The notes: generated by a model from the letters alone, not told the origin. Positions 1-11,130 are shown, counted from the first letter of the stretch. The stretch is 64,000 bases of DNA from Siphonodentalium dalli (GCA_032622095.1 CP136065.1:118463195-118527194); one strand, 5' to 3'. A program made the numbers and translations.

Positions 1-1
1 C

Positions 2-852
2 AACGCAGATGGACAAACAGTACAAAAGAGTACAGGAGACGCGGACACATTAATAGTTGCCTCTGCCATTGAATACGCTTCACATTCCAAACATGTGAAT
101 GTGATTGCAGATGACACCGAAAAACTGGTCCTATTGATGTATCATTGGACATCAAATATGGCAGATGTGTACTTCCATTCCGAAGCACGAAAGACAAGTA
201 AAAGAGGCATTACACTGTGGAAAATTGGCGATATCGTGCCACAACAAAAAACATTCTGTTTCTGCATGCGTGGTTAGGTTGTGACACCATTTCTGCCATT
301 TTTGCCAAGAATCGGCTGACTTTCGGGACGCATCACTTAGCATGCATAATATCGAAGCCACCCAATGTGAAATATGAAAATTAGGTATAAAACTGTTTTT
401 CCATTATGTACGGTGGAAAGTCGGAAGAACATTTGAATACACTACGTTATGCTAAATTTATGGAAATGGTTTCGTCGAGCAAAGGATCGATCGATCCTCA
501 GAAACTTCCACCAACAGAAAGGGCGGCATATTTCCACAGTCTGAGAGTTCGTCTACAAGTAATGATTTGGAAAAATCTTCGAAATAATGTGTTGGATCCT
601 TGGGAATGGGGATGGAAGGTTGGTGTCTCAGAACTCATCCCAATTATGACTGACCAGGATGCAGCACCTTGTGAACTATTGAAGTTCATTCGCTGTAAAT
701 GCAAGTTGTCGTCCAAGAATTCGTGTGGAAGTAACTTGTGTTCGTGTCTCAATAATGGACTGAAATGTGTTGTAGCATGTGGAGATTGTCGTGGAGAAGG
801 CTGTAATAACTCGGAGGAAATTAGACTTGAAATTTCTGAAGATGATATCTAA
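2..852 (+). pseudogene. Broken PIN-like / Cys-rich family protein (partial)
   Basis: This is the 3' part of a protein family seen in multiple decayed copies in mollusc, cnidarian and arthropod genomes. Frame 2 reads from base 2 with acidic blocks GDADTLIVASAIE and VIADDTEKLVLLMYHW. Near 246-256 the frame moves by one base, next to an A-run, and frame 1 continues with HAWLGCDTISAIFAKN. The three Asp-containing blocks resemble the active-site spacing of PIN/FEN-like nucleases, which is an inference. Stops at 382-384 and 388-390 precede a third block (406-852) starting MYGGKSEEHLN, then WEWGW, IMTDQDAAPCELLKFIRC and a Cys-rich tail with CKCKLSSKNSCG and CVVACGDCRGEGC, probably zinc-binding. About 40 residues between GCDT and MYGGK look eroded compared with my recollection of the family. 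The host function is unknown. The family may be carried by a transposon. Family recognition is from memory. Confidence 0.7.
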
Positions 853-1640
853 GTACTTGACGGTTTCTTGTATGTTGTCCCAGTTGTTTGGTAGAGAATA
901 AGTATGGCTAATGGGCATGTTTTCCTTTATTAATTGGAGAATATTGTCTAAGAAAGGCGTAAGCTTGAAATTTTCACATTTCCCAAATTCGGCGGCCATA
1001 TTGGCATCCATTCTCCCCTTCAGTAACCACATTATATTTATGTGTCATCTGTATCATGACTAAGTCAATGTAGCTTCCGTTTTGGTTAAATAGTTTCCAT
1101 ATAACCCGGAGTTCGCGTGTTATGGGCACTGACTCGAAATATCATCATTGGACCGCCATCTTGTATCCTGACTGCTTGTGCTATTTTTTTTTAAAATTTA
1201 TTTGTTGGTTTCGGTTCCTTTCTGCGTCAAAATGTACAAAAACTGCTTGTATTGAAATATAGGATATGCTAATAATAGACATTTTTATTAGAAGAATATT
1301 TGTATACACTTAAAAATTATAATTTTCCCGAATTCAGCGGCCATATTGATAGCCATCTGCCCCCAAAGACAACAAGCTTAGCAGTATGCGTGTTCTGACA
1401 TGTGTTACTTTCAATGTGAAATATATGTTTTGGTGCGTAATTTTCCATAATTACCGAGGTTTCATCGAGAATGTGTTATTGAATTTTCCCATGAGCGGAT
1501 TTTTGCAGATTTTGGATATGTTGTTCCTGGTGTTTTTCCGCGTCGAATGACACCAAAATCAGCTTGTATCCAATTTCTTCCGGGTTCAACTCTCCCACGA
1601 CCACACTACTAGTGACCCTGGCAGACTTGGAAGTGTTTTC
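853..1640. other. AT-rich stretch, no gene seen
   Basis: No convincing reading frame. Two short GCCATCTTG/GGCCATATTG-type motifs occur (about 995 and 1151), the same core that recurs in the large repeat arrays further right. Confidence 0.5.
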
Positions 1641-2110
1641 AATTCGCAAGTCCAATATCTAACTGTGCACCAAGTTTCACGAACATATACCTTTACAGAT
1701 ACAAAAGATATTGAGAAATACCCAATCAATATGTATGTAGCAGCAATATACTAACATTATCTTATATATCGGGATGGTGGCCATCTTGTTTTGTGATCAC
1801 ATGATCGTGGTCATGTGAAATGTGACACTGGCGGACTAAAACATATTTTCCATTCCCAATACTAATACCTACTTACATACCAACTGTCATGAAAATATCT
1901 CTACAAATACAAATGTTATTGAGAAATACTGAAATGTTTTTATATTTTGGGGTGGTGGCTATCTTGTTTATGGTCAAGTGATCATGGTCACGTGACAATG
2001 GTAGACTGAGACGTGTATTCGATTCTCCAGACCAATACCTACATGCATCATGAAAATAGCTCAGCAGATACAAAATTTATTGAGAAATACCCAATCCATA
2101 TGTATTTAGC
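1641..2110. repeat. Diverged tandem repeat, ~160-210 bp period
   Basis: The block ATTGAGAAATAC recurs at 1710, 1918 and 2079, each time preceded by 'ACAGATACAAAA'-like sequence. The first two copies are followed by GGTGGCCATCTTGTTT-like sequence and a GATCAYGGTCAYGTGA motif; the third copy breaks off before it. At least two full units and one partial unit, strongly diverged. No coding capacity. Confidence 0.6.
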
Positions 2111-3460
2111 AGCAATATGCTACATGTACATGTATAGTATGCTTGGCAGTAGCAAATGAAAGATTGAGATTTGCAAAAACTTTTTATGCAAAAAAATCAT
2201 GTCCATCTAGCAGGGAATTCACCTTTAAATCTTGTTTTTTTCGTAACTAGTGTCAGAACCGCACTAAAGAAATAATATCATATTTTAGGCCACACCACAA
2301 AATTCAAATTTAACTACAAAGGGTTAATTCCTGTGCCAATGGTTATTTTACCTAGGGAAGTCATAGGGAAGAGGTGTGATGATTTTTTTATGCAAAAAAC
2401 ACTCAAGCTATTGACCAAATAGGGCCCAGTGTCTATTTTATTATCTCCTATATATTCCTCTCGAATCCGCGTGATGTCACTCCAAAACACATTTACACCA
2501 GTGGTAACCTTAATTGACTATCTTGTATAAATAGTCCACGCTCGGGCCTCACATTACACCATTAGCGTTTTTACCAATACTAAGAGTCTCAAAGCATCAT
2601 ATTTAATCAATCCATGGTGCTATAGCTCACTCTATATTCATAATATTTCACACAATGCCTGATAGCACAGCCGTTTTGCAACAGCCCACTGTCTTTTAGT
2701 GCAGATCCCATCATTCCACGGTTTGCTGGGGTATTTGGGTATTTGAATGGGACCCTGGAATCTTCAAAAACATGCAAACATTGTAGTTGTTCAAGTTATT
2801 TGCCAGCCGGGTTTTGTAAATGGTCCATGCTGTCGGAGAAAGTCAATATATCCAATATATCAATTATTAAAAAGCCTACAAATGATAAAGTATAAGGGGG
2901 AAATGTTGACATAAAATTAAATTATGTTGACTTGACCTTTATCAATCTCATCCCATCCCAGTATCTACATCCAACAATGTTCAGATTGGGGTCACTCGAC
3001 CAATATGCCAAGTTTAATGCTTTCGAAATTTTCGTCATGATTCATGCAATTCCTAAGGGACCCTGCTACAGTAAGGATTAGGAAATACATTCCTTAAGGG
3101 ACCCCCCTATATGTAAGGAATAGGAATGTGCACTGATCCCAGTTAGATGTGAGAATAGAGTAAAAGTGGCATGATAATTAGTCTCTGTAATATTGACTCT
3201 TCATGGTCATGTTTCAAACTATATATCCTAATTTGGCTCCAAAAACTATTTCCCCCATTTAGTAGTAACATTGACATATGTGGACTATCCTGATTGGCTG
3301 ACAAAATTAGGGCACAAATATGCAGATTTGCAATGGTTGAAAGGTATTGTGGGGCATATAGTATCAATTACATTATTTAGCCACTACAACACAGCAGTTA
3401 TTTGATCATAATGGCAGTGTTGTAGTATTTGACCTTTGTCCTCTGTTTGACCTTGTTGCC
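2111..3460. other. No gene seen; small local duplication
   Basis: Non-coding by inspection. A short block (TTCCTAAGGGACCC... and CCTTAAGGGACCCCC..., about 3050-3125) is duplicated in direct orientation with a ~40-bp period. Nothing else recognised. Confidence 0.4.
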
Positions 3461-3468
3461 ATTCAGGT

Positions 3469-3566
3469 GAGAGCTTTCCGATGTATAGCAACAAGCCATA
3501 TTTCCGACTAGATCCTGAAAAGTTACCCATAATTCTGCTGTGGTTAAGGAGTCGATCATTTAGAGA
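3469..3566. mobile_element. Partial copy of the mariner-like MITE at 23622
   Basis: The sequence from GAGAGCTTTCCGATG through CATATTTCCGACTA to CTGCTGTGGTTAAGGAGT matches the right arm and loop of the TA-flanked MITE at 23622-24183. The left arm is missing or too diverged to see. This copy carries TTAA at the position where the other copy has received a piggyBac-like insertion, so it serves as a homologous empty target. Confidence 0.6.
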
Positions 3567-3599
3567 GAACATCATCTTGTTCACCACAAGGTCTCTCTG

Positions 3600-4075
3600 G
3601 ACTTGCACAGTCCTGGATGGGTACCGCCCTCTGTGGGTCAGTACCATCCGGTAGTGAAGCCGTCCTCTGTCGGATCGGCACACGTGAATCAACTATTCTG
3701 TCCGGCCATGACTAACTGTCGATCCAATTTATTCTCAAGGTTCGAAATCTTGGAATTACATTCCTCCCGAACGTGGTCAAGACTCGATGAACGTCGCCGT
3801 TATCGCCTGTGATTGTCCGGAGAAGAAGAAGACTCCGATGACGACTTCGAAGAAACCATTTGTGAATTTTACAAAATGGCGAGAGAGAAAAAACGGTGTG
3901 TAAATTCGATTCGCCAGAAAAAGGAAGCAATGAGATCAGCTGGCTTGGCGCGCATGCGCACTAAGGGGCCAAATTTTGTGGGATTTCACCGCAATGAAAA
4001 GGGGCGAGTTTTTCGGACCAGAAAGAGTATTCCTATCATATTAATAATTAATACGACATTTACGATATAAAATTA
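3600..4075 (+). other. CpG-rich patch with short acidic/basic ORF, unidentified
   Basis: The DNA here is richer in GC and CpG than its surroundings. The plus strand has an open frame 3813-4070 (85 codons) beginning with a run of Asp/Glu (SGEEEDSDDDFEE) followed by a Lys/Arg-rich stretch (MAREKKRC, RQKKEA). I do not recognise a family. It may be the 5' end of a host exon, a CpG-rich promoter tract or chance. Shorter frames overlap on both strands, which lowers confidence that any is translated. Confidence 0.25.
3949..3960. promoter_or_regulatory. NRF1-type palindrome CGCGCATGCGCA
   Basis: Exact fit to the known NRF1 consensus YGCGCAYGCGCR. It lies in the CpG-rich patch 3600-4075, the kind of place where this site is normally found. 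No transcript is visible, so the role is inferred from the motif alone. Confidence 0.3.
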
Positions 4076-4289
4076 AGTGTTTTGTGTAAATTGATAAATT
4101 GTACGAAGAAGCTAAAGTACAGACAGTTGATTACACCTAACATTTCGGTTGAAAATAAAACATGCTTGATGGAACCTATACCAAATAGGGCTCAGCATAG
4201 ATTTGAAGTACCCCCTCCCAGGTTGGCCAATATTGCTGGCAATTATGTATTGCTACCTTTGGTGCAATAAAGCAAAATTGCGCGTCTTG

Positions 4290-4894
4290 ATCCAAAATAA
4301 GGCGCAAAATAAACTGCGCACCTGCGTATTTCAAAATCGAAGGACTGCATCTAGAAGTGACCATGAACATGCCTGCATATTTTCAAAACATTTCTCCAAT
4401 AAATGTCGGCTGCAGGTTGTTCCAGTGGATTGAAGCATATTTTTTAATGAAATTTGGAAACATTTCATCACGAAGATCCATATGAAATTTAGAGATGATC
4501 GGATGAGGGATGTGGCCTGTAGGCTGTGCCAAAGGATTTAGTCATGCAAAGAGTAAAATCCAAAATGGCTGATAGAGGCCATATCTTTCATCAGGGTGTA
4601 CTGATGAATTTTTCATCGAACATCGTTCAAACTTGTTATCTCGCATCTAGAGGTGATCCTAAACATGCCTGTAAATTTTCAAAACAATTCTCCAATAAAT
4701 CTGGGCTGCAGGATTCAAATTTGAAATCCAAGATGGCAGCTGGCAGCAATATATTTTAATGAATTTCGGAAAAATTCTATGGCTCCCATCTAGAGATCAC
4801 CCCGAAAAATTGACAGCTTCAATCGATAGCTCCACACGTATGATGGACGCCAACCTATGGCAACAGCTTAAACGTGATTTTGTCAAGTTGAGCT
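4290..4894 (+). mobile_element. Diverged Helentron/pearl-like element, 3' part
   Basis: Carries diverged core units (TTAGTCATGCAAAGAG... and a final TTTGAAATCCAAGATGGC unit), then 'CCAACCTATGGCAACAGCTTAAAC' shortened by erosion, and the family 3' end CAAGTTGAGCTA followed by A-rich DNA. The head (GTGTCAATGACACTG) is missing, so this copy is truncated or too old to recognise at its 5' end. Non-coding; open frames at 4203 and 4526 are chance frames inside the units. Confidence 0.6.
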
Positions 4895-4899
4895 AAAAA

Positions 4900-5498
4900 G
4901 GGCTGTAACTCAAGCAAAATTAATTGGATAAACCTATTTTCAAACATAGCCTCTATTTTTGGCTGAGAAACACACATACCAACTTTGGAGTTGTTTATTG
5001 GAAACCAAAAATGTAGACAGACACGGATGCATGGACTGATGTACGGCCGGTTAGACAGACTGATTATATAATACATTTTTTTCTTCCAAATGGGAATATA
5101 AACAACCCCGCAATGCTACTCTACATGTATATTATCTCTCTATATAACGATGGTATCTGCAATGCTAGAGGCTACCAATAACAAAATCTATGCTACATTG
5201 CTAATGTGTCGTTGACTCCTGTAGTGACTTGTCAAAGTTGCATACATGCACCAATACACTAGAAATTTCCCCATGGTCAATATAGAATGTAAGATGCAGA
5301 AAAAAATGGAGATTTCCAGTTCCATGATTTAGACCCCTGAAAATTCCTGGTCCAGTTTTTTCCTAAAAATTGTTTAACCCTACTCAGGAATCATGCCTGA
5401 ATCCCTTCCAGTCAAACTTCCTGCAGTTGTCTTTATTAATAGGGTTACTACTGGTATTTCAGTGAGAAGTCACAGTTAATGTCTTTACCTCTCCTTAG
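4900..5498. other. No gene seen
   Basis: AT-rich. The first ~190 bases read like the 'GGGCTGTAACTC...GGATAAACC...AACTTTGGAG' repeats found elsewhere (12905, 36480), ending in a short GACAGAC-type run near 5015-5060. Nothing further recognised. Confidence 0.4.
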
Positions 5499-5726
5499 AT
5501 GTCACTTGGCAAAAAAGCAGATGAACTATACTATTCAGACATATATAACCAAGAGATATCGAGAAATCAACTGGCTTTTAGCTGGCTGCACAATAGAATA
5601 CAAATTGGGGATGTTTTACATGGCTTTTTAAAATACTGTTTTGATCTGTACGATGTTCTACTCCATTCCCAAAAACGCATTTTAATAACAAAACCAGTTG
5701 TCATCAGAGGTACAACCTGCAGTTGA
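5499..5726 (+). other. Short ORF after a good splice-acceptor-like tract
   Basis: 75 codons starting MSLGKKADELYYSDIYN and ending before the foldback at 5770. The ATG is directly preceded by a pyrimidine-rich tract ending in CCTTAG, a plausible 3' splice site, so it could be a terminal exon of a plus-strand gene. No domain or family recognised and no partner exon seen. Equally possible as a chance frame. Confidence 0.2.
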
Positions 5727-5769
5727 AGCCCTTTAATTGCGGAGGTTGTTCAATATGCATAGTGTTTCA

Positions 5770-5928
5770 TAAGGATTAACTGTCATGTGGACTGTTTTTA
5801 TGGAGATGTAACTGTGAGGTAAGTGGTCATAACTTGTGTAAAACCCGAAGGGTTTTACATACAAATTATGACCACTTACCTCACGGTTACATCTCCATAA
5901 AAACAGTCCACATGACAGTTAATCCTTA
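5770..5928. mobile_element. Foldback element (hairpin with ~77-bp arms)
   Basis: Arms 5770-5846 and 5850-5928 are nearly perfect reverse complements around a 3-base loop (CCC-GAA-GGG centre). A few mismatches and a small indel are present. There is almost no unique sequence between the arms, as in palindromic MITEs. No clear target duplication identified. Confidence 0.75.
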
Positions 5929-6310
5929 TATTTATATACATTTAGCGAAAAAGCCACTTTTGTAAATGTATTTAAATCGAAAAGTGTATCGTGACAAAAC
6001 CAGCCCAAAATATCCCATAGCACCCTTGGCAAAAGTTAACAGGAACAATTTCTCTTTATATTGAAACCCGATGATTTATTAAGTCAATCCTGCACGAGTC
6101 CAAATGCGCCCAAAATATTAGGCGTTCGTCTTTCCAAACCCAATGACGTGTCAATGTTGTTATGAGGCTGCAGTTATTAGCTGTTGCGCATTCACCGAGA
6201 AATAATTGCAACTAGCCACGTGGGCGCCAACCAATCGGAATGCTGGATTTAGTGATGATCACACTTAGTATGTAAATATAGTGAGTTGTCATCGTAGCAA
6301 GAGTTATGTA
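5929..6310. other. No gene seen
   Basis: Unique-looking AT-rich DNA up to the 8-bp duplication that borders the hAT MITE. Nothing recognised. Confidence 0.4.
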
Positions 6311-6318
6311 TCATGGAA

Positions 6319-7221
6319 CAGGGACCAGCCGAGAGGGCGACGTGGGCGACTTCTTCGCCCTAGCGCCGTCCGCTTCGCCTTATTTTTGCAGTCGGGCGAA
6401 GTTCAAGTCGCCCTAAAAATTCCAAAGTTGACTGACGAAATTCGGCAAAATGCCCCAAATAATTTATGATAATTTACAACTGTCAACTGTGATTGCACAC
6501 AATACTCCACTATCAGGGTGTATCATGGTGTTATAAAACAATTAACACCTGTAATGCTCCAATCTGGAAGCATGTTGACAACGGAGTCTGATTACTGGCA
6601 GCTGTGAAAACATCGTCGGGCCTCCAGTGTTAATCTGGTTGTTGTTATTTTTAGATTACCGTGATTACCACACCTTACAAGAAGATTACAACTCACACCT
6701 CTCACAATGTGTCAATTCATCACTCCCTCTATGGAGTTTGGTTAAAGAAATTTTAAAACAAATTCATTTGTGAAGCATATTAAAATTTCGAACGGGATTA
6801 CTAACAGAGCGCAGTAAAAGTGTTCATGATTTCGTTTCGTTTCTGTTTGATAAATATTGTTGGCATTTTTAACAACCCGAAAAATATGAAATAAAATCCT
6901 GTCATTCTCTCACAATTACGATATAAAATGCTGCTATCCTCTCACAATTATGTTTTGGTATTATTAATAGTTATTAGGGTCATGAAGTGAACATAATGAC
7001 TCCATATTTCAACCATTGTTTCATAAGTTTAATTGACATATTTCATCTCTCCTATTTTCGTTCTATAGCGACTCCTGTCGTAGTACTGATCAATTTAAAT
7101 TTTGTAGACTCACTTCGCCCTATAGAACGGCCACTTCGCCCTATAGAACGGCCACTTCGCCTTATTTTTATAGTAGGGCGAAGTCATTTCGCCCTGAAAA
7201 TCTGGTCTAGGCTGGTCCCTG
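6319..7221. mobile_element. hAT-type MITE (903 bp), complete
   Basis: Bounded by an exact 8-bp duplication TCATGGAA (6311-6318 and 7222-7229). Terminal inverted repeat CAGGGACCAGCC (6319-6330 and complement 7210-7221), exact for 12 bp. Ends in CAGGG and 8-bp duplications are hallmarks of hAT transposons. Both ends carry many copies of TTCGCCCT/AGGGCGAA in both orientations, including a 21-bp direct duplication near 7112-7153; such subterminal clusters are usual hAT transposase sites. No transposase remnant inside, so non-autonomous. The small frames overlapping both ends (6281-6469, 6987-7268) are by-products of the subterminal repeats. Confidence 0.92.
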
Positions 7222-7229
7222 TCATGGAA

Positions 7230-8633
7230 GACATCACATCTATAAAATCAGGTTATTTTTTGTCCTAGCAACTAAATTATGGATATTATTTGTCTTGATT
7301 GTCAGATATTTTGGGCAACCCCCCCCCCCCCCCCCCCGCCATGAATACAAATACATTATCATCTATTATATGCCATACCGATGATACTGTTTTAATAGCC
7401 ATGAATGAACACAACTTGCATTATAACTTTGAACATGGTTGCTATGGTTATGGATAGTCTGGTGTCTCGATTATCACTGGCTGCTTTCTACTGGTACTGA
7501 CTAACTGAGTGAAAACACATGACACTATATAGGCAATATCAAAAACATATATCCAAGTATTGCTCAAAGAGAAACACGTGACTTCTCAATTTGATATTTA
7601 GAACAATTTATGGTAATGCTGGTTTGATGACATAACATATTTATAAGCAAGAATCATTGTGTTTTCAGTGAATAAGAATATTTCCAAGGAAGGACTCTAT
7701 TCAGCATGCTCAAAGATGCAAAACTATACATGGTCATTGTATGATGATTTATTTATCAAAGATAAGAATATGCACAAAGAATTAAAATAATTTGCAGGCC
7801 ATCCATTCATGTATACTTGGGATCAAAACACATGCGGTATATTAGTGCATTCTAAAATGTTAACAACAATGTGGCAGTATAACTATGTAGATGGACGCCA
7901 TATGCTCTCGCCATCGATAATAACGAACAATCAACAGCCATATACAATTTAAATTAAAATAGGCATCAACTATAAATCAATTTTGGATGCTTGTTTATTG
8001 TTAGAATTATAGATTAAATTTGTAAAAGTATCCACCAAACACTAGAAACATTGGCCGTTAGTCTAGAATGAAGTTAAGAGATAAGAAAGTTAAAAAAGTC
8101 AATGAATCTGAATGAATGGAAAAGCGGGTGAGTTCAATTTCCCATATTTATGAGAATTTTGTTATAACGAACCAAAGCCGGATGCTTTGGGTCGTATATA
8201 GACTATATCTGATTTTGTGACATCACCAATTATTATCTAATACGACACTGCTGTTTTGAATTTTGCTTGCGCTTTTGTCACACAGTAGAACGGTGGGCTT
8301 AAAGTATTAATGTCGTAATCTGAAATAAACGTGTACGTCTTTCAATGGCCGGCATTCCAAAATGAGGAGAGTTACTATTGGAATTATGCACAGTGAAGTT
8401 CATTCGTAGCCGTGGTTTACATTTTATTGAGAACATAACAAGAGGTGTGCACTCGAGTGCTAGCACCGTGGCAAATTCGACCCGCATTATCCGTAAACCC
8501 AACAAAAAAGATTTTTAACTTTAAAGAAAAATTTGGATTAATAATTTTGATATTGGTTCATACATGTATGTGTTCGAATGATTGCAGAAACCCAAAAAAG
8601 GGTAGAAAATGAAACGCAACCTTAACATCTAAG
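7230..8633. other. No gene seen; poly-C tract
   Basis: Contains a C-run of about 20 bases at 7318-7337, then AT-rich DNA without a convincing reading frame. Nothing recognised. Confidence 0.4.
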
Positions 8634-9005
8634 ATGTCGAGTGTGATAGCATCCAAAAACAAGACAGTCAATGACTGTGGGGTCGCTCACCAGACTGCAA
8701 AGACTGATAAGACTGGGACTCTGGAGACCAAAACAGTGAGCACTTTTCATAATCACTTTAAAAGAAGTAGATTTAAACAGGATATGTGGCTAGAGAGACT
8801 TCAAGTATGTAGCTTGGTAAAAAACCACCTTGAAATTGCCAACTGTACACTACTGATCACCCCCCTCCTCCAGCTCAACAAGTCCCCTCCCGACCGGGAT
8901 CCAGACTCCCAAGTCTTAGGTTGGAATTTCACAACCGACACCTCAAACTTTCTCAATTGTTGGAAATTTCCAATCTCACAAGCGCCTTTTTCTAAAACCA
9001 TTTAA
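8634..9005 (+). other. Unidentified ORF, 123 codons
   Basis: Starts MSSVIASKNKTVNDCGVA and ends in QAPFSKTI. It is the longest frame in the first 13 kb after the gene fragment at the left edge. No signal peptide, membrane segment or known motif seen. A GTGAGC donor-like site follows codon 33 or so (ACCAAAACA|GTGAGC), so the first third could be an exon. Otherwise it may be chance. Not recognised. Confidence 0.2.
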
Positions 9006-9039
9006 ACATGTTTGAAGCCCAATTATCCATGGACCCAAA

Positions 9040-9645
9040 ACACAATACATGTATGTCAGACCAATCAGTCAGGTGGTTCCAATGTAGATGTTTTAATGAA
9101 TTTGGTATTTCTATGATTTTATTGGACACAAAAGTGTTAACTCCCCATAGACTGCCATTTCTTGACAGGTTTACCTCATTTTAACAAATCTGTATCTCAG
9201 TCACTAAAGGATCTTCCTGATTCCTCCATACTATATGTAAGCTAAATAGTCCAAAATCCCTTGAGAAGACATTTTAAGAATTACTATAGAGACATATAGT
9301 TATGTCCCTGGTCCCACCCTTTTAACCTGGTGACCCCATCTGAATAAATTTGAATCCCAGACACCAAAGAACCCTTCATACATATCATAAATATCAGTCA
9401 AATAGACCTGATGGTCCTTGTGAAGGAAGCATATTAAGAGGGAAACTGTCCTTCGCTTGGCCCCTATTTGACCAGGTGACCCCATTAAAAAAATCTGAAT
9501 TGCAGTCAAGGAAGAACATTCCATTCTATATAAGCCAACTAGTTCTTGCAAACATATTTTAAGAATTACTATGTAGTGAAATAGTTAAGTCTCTTGCTCT
9601 GCCCTTATTTGACTTTGTGATCCCATTTTCACAAATCTGATAAGG
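9040..9645 (+). repeat. Tandem units of 'GTGACCCCAT-TGAACAAATCTGA' family, 5' group
   Basis: Diverged units of ~150-170 bp, each with CCTGGTGACCCCATCTGAATAAA-like sequence, a CAGACACCAAAGAACCC block and AAGAATTACTATR...ATAGTTATG. The same family, with a full tail, lies at 11131-11992 and 35220-35621. Non-coding. Confidence 0.6.
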
Positions 9646-9980
9646 ATAAAAATTAAGTTCCCCAGTTGAAGTTGGTGATATTCACCCATTGGGCACCTCA
9701 TTTATGAATTTTATCTTCTGCAAATTAGGGGATATAGAAACTTCCTAGAAGGGAAATTTAACTAACAACAATGTAAATTTGATACTATAGATACTTCCCA
9801 GAAGATGAGGCCTAAGCAGAATGAGGTCGTCAGAGGGTGAATTTGGTGATGCTAGCCTGCTGTGCCGGATAGCATCACAAAAAGCGTGTCTGTTCCTACA
9901 TTGTGTATGCCTGGCCTCAAGCAACACAATGTATTATACAACAAGCCTTGAAATAGTGTGATAGTGTGTCTGTCATTTGC

Positions 9981-10043
9981 AGAGTGAGGTCCCCAGAGGG
10001 TGAATTTAGTGACGCTAAATTCACCCTCTGGGGACCTCATTCT
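9981..10043. repeat. 29-bp-arm hairpin
   Basis: Arms 9981-10009 and 10015-10043 pair with a single G-T type mismatch around a 5-base loop. Core motif CCCCAGAGGGTGAATTTAG. Confidence 0.85.
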
Positions 10044-10325
10044 GATAAAGTCCTCAACTGCTATGGAAGACCTAGAATAAAATTGAATTTCCCCAGTTGA
10101 AGTTGGTGATGTTCACCCATTGGGCCCCTCAATTATGAATTTTATCTTCTGCAAATTAGGGGATATAGAAACTTCCTAGAAGGGAAATTTAACTAACAAC
10201 AATGTAAATTTGATACTATAGATACTTCCCAGAAGATGAGGCCTAAGCAGAATGAGGTCCCCAAATGGTGAATTTGGTGATGCTAGCCTTGAATCAAGCT
10301 TTGAAATAGTCTGTCTGTTATTTGC

Positions 10326-10414
10326 AGAATGAGGTACCCAGAGGGTGAATTTAGTGAGGCTATCCTGCACAGCGGGCTAGTATCACTAAATTCACCCTCT
10401 GGGGACCTCATTCT
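10326..10414. repeat. 32-bp-arm hairpin, same family
   Basis: Arms 10326-10357 and 10383-10414, loop about 25 bases. One mismatch (TACCC against GGGGA). The loop carries GCTATCCTGCACAGCGGG-like sequence that is itself partly self-complementary. Confidence 0.8.
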
Positions 10415-10670
10415 GATAAGGCCCTCAACTGCTATGGAAGACCTAGAATAAGATTGAAGTTCCCCAGTTGAAATTGGTGATGTTCACCCATTGGGCACCT
10501 CAATCATGAATTTTATCTTCTGCAAATTAAGGGATACAGAAACTTCCTAGAAGGGAAATTTAACTAACAACAATGTAAAGTTGATACTATAGATACTTCC
10601 CAGAAGATGAGGCCTAAGCAGAATGAGATCTTGAGACTCTAGATACTTCCCAGAAGATGAGGCCTAAGCG

Positions 10671-10758
10671 GAATAAGGTTCTCAGAGGGTGTATTTGGTT
10701 ATGCTAGCCTGCTGTGTAGGATAGCGTCACTAAATTCACCCTCTGGGAACCTCATTCT
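10671..10758. repeat. Diverged hairpin, same family
   Basis: Arms start GAATAAGGTTCTCAGAGGG and end in its complement CCCTCTGGGAACCTCATTC. The arms changed together (TTCT/GGAA instead of CCCC/GGGG), so pairing is mostly kept. Confidence 0.7.
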
Positions 10759-10760
10759 GG

Positions 10761-11130
10761 CTCTGCCAGGCACTCTTTGAGAAAATGAAATTAATCTGAT
10801 TTTAATGACCACTGAGTGATAATATAAACAAGGGTGCTTCATTGATAACACCATTAATCTCATTTAAATTATGGATGACATGAATACACTCCCTGGGGAC
10901 TCTGTCTAAGGCTGCAGAATCTTTATCTCTCTATCTGCCTTGCCATGTCTATCAGTTCATAGGAGAGTTGCCTTGTAATGGGAATTTAAATAAATATACT
11001 TTATTTACCTGTGAGTTAGGATATGAGATAGGGTGGAATGCTGCTGGTTGGGGGTGGGGTTCTGGGTCATGTGGGGTGGGGGGGGTGATATTTTTTGTTT
11101 GTATGTTAAATTGATCAAGGAGTTCCTGAA
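10761..11130. other. No gene; G-rich tract
   Basis: AT-rich DNA followed by a G-rich block at 11030-11090 with several GGGG runs and an 8-G run. It matches a longer G-rich block at 34960-35075 in the second copy of the same repeat family. Could form G-quadruplex. Confidence 0.5.

Larger units (their letters stand above)
9654..10760 (+). repeat. Three tandem ~370-430 bp units with hairpins
   Basis: Units start with CCCCAGTTGAAGTTGGTGAT at 9660, 10091 and 10462 (spacing 431 and 371). Each continues with GGGATATAGAAACTTCCTAG-type sequence and 'CTTCCCAGAAGATGAGGCC'. Each is punctuated by inverted copies of GAATGAGGTCCCCAGAGGG / GTGAATTTAGTGA. Inside this repeat the best hairpins are given separately. 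Confidence 0.8.

Noticed and set aside
6281-7268. Two frames with RPIERPLRPIERPL-like repeats near the hAT MITE ends
   Set aside because: They are translations of the TTCGCCCT subterminal repeats and cross the element borders into unrelated flanks.
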